A stretch of DNA of 5,655 nucleotides from an uncultured Bacteroidota bacterium (GTDB lineage Bacteria; Bacteroidota; Bacteroidia; UKL13-3). Under the pieces are notes generated by a model. That model worked only from the letters and a program-made list of their open reading frames with translations. It was not told the DNA's origin and did not search any database. The translations under genes and the position numbers were made by a program. Of the stretch, positions 5,604 to 5,655 are shown piece after piece (position 1 is the stretch's first letter; each line of letters starts with the position of its first letter). The stretch covers positions 1 through 5,655 of the forward strand of contig CAIUEQ010000183.1 of assembly GCA_903898215.1 (NCBI GenBank). Direction: 5' to 3'.

Positions 5604-5655
5604 GAAATAGCATAGTGCTTCACCACCCCTCCCGATAAATATCGGGATTCCCCTC
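5604..5655 (+). repeat. CACCACC-type hairpin repeat, copy B (cut by window end)
   Basis: This matches copy A from GAAATAGCATAGTGCTT through the CCCGAT/ATCGGG hairpin (5631-5646) and into the C-run of the second hairpin, where the window stops. Differences from copy A are T to C at 5621, A to T at 5630 and one fewer C before the T at 5654. The 63 bases between the copies (5541-5603) hold no gene or further hairpin that I can see. Confidence 0.85.

Overview
This window most likely comes from a Bacteroidota genome. It is AT-rich, it lacks Shine-Dalgarno sequences ahead of its starts, its peptidase has the 'xxAQ' signal-peptide end common in that phylum, and its gene gaps hold palindromic repeats of a kind I associate with Bacteroidota. 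The genus cannot be read from the sequence. All genes are on the + strand.

Layout: (1) 1-81 is the 3' end of a gene whose last 26 residues look like the C-terminus of a GxxExxY (PD-(D/E)XK-like) protein. (2) One base later, 83-2248 encodes a complete secreted S9B peptidase of the dipeptidyl peptidase IV type, with all catalytic and substrate-anchoring residues present. Its signal-peptide codons hold three CTCTGCG heptamers and look like a dispersed repeat read as protein. (3) 2249-3357 is a 1.1 kb gap with no credible gene. It holds four copies of a ~150 bp composite element (GATGA-rich half plus two GCCCC hairpins), a 120 bp stretch that interrupts the array, and an A/G-rich simple-sequence tract. 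(4) 3358-5241 encodes a complete proton-coupled oligopeptide transporter (POT/PTR2) with a ~130-residue insert before its last membrane helix. (5) 5242-5655 is non-coding and carries a second, unrelated family of modular hairpin repeats, the last cut by the window edge.

The two full genes make biochemical sense together. The exported peptidase would release X-Pro or X-Ala dipeptides from peptides outside the cytoplasm, and the transporter would import di- and tripeptides. They are separated by the repeat array and are probably separate transcription units.

I see no CRISPR array, phage gene, RNA gene or transposase. The most unusual points are the repeat-like signal peptide next to a GxxExxY tail, the repeat array whose cores and spacers imply conflicting duplication histories, the short variable window inside otherwise invariant repeats, and the modular hairpin mosaic at the right end.
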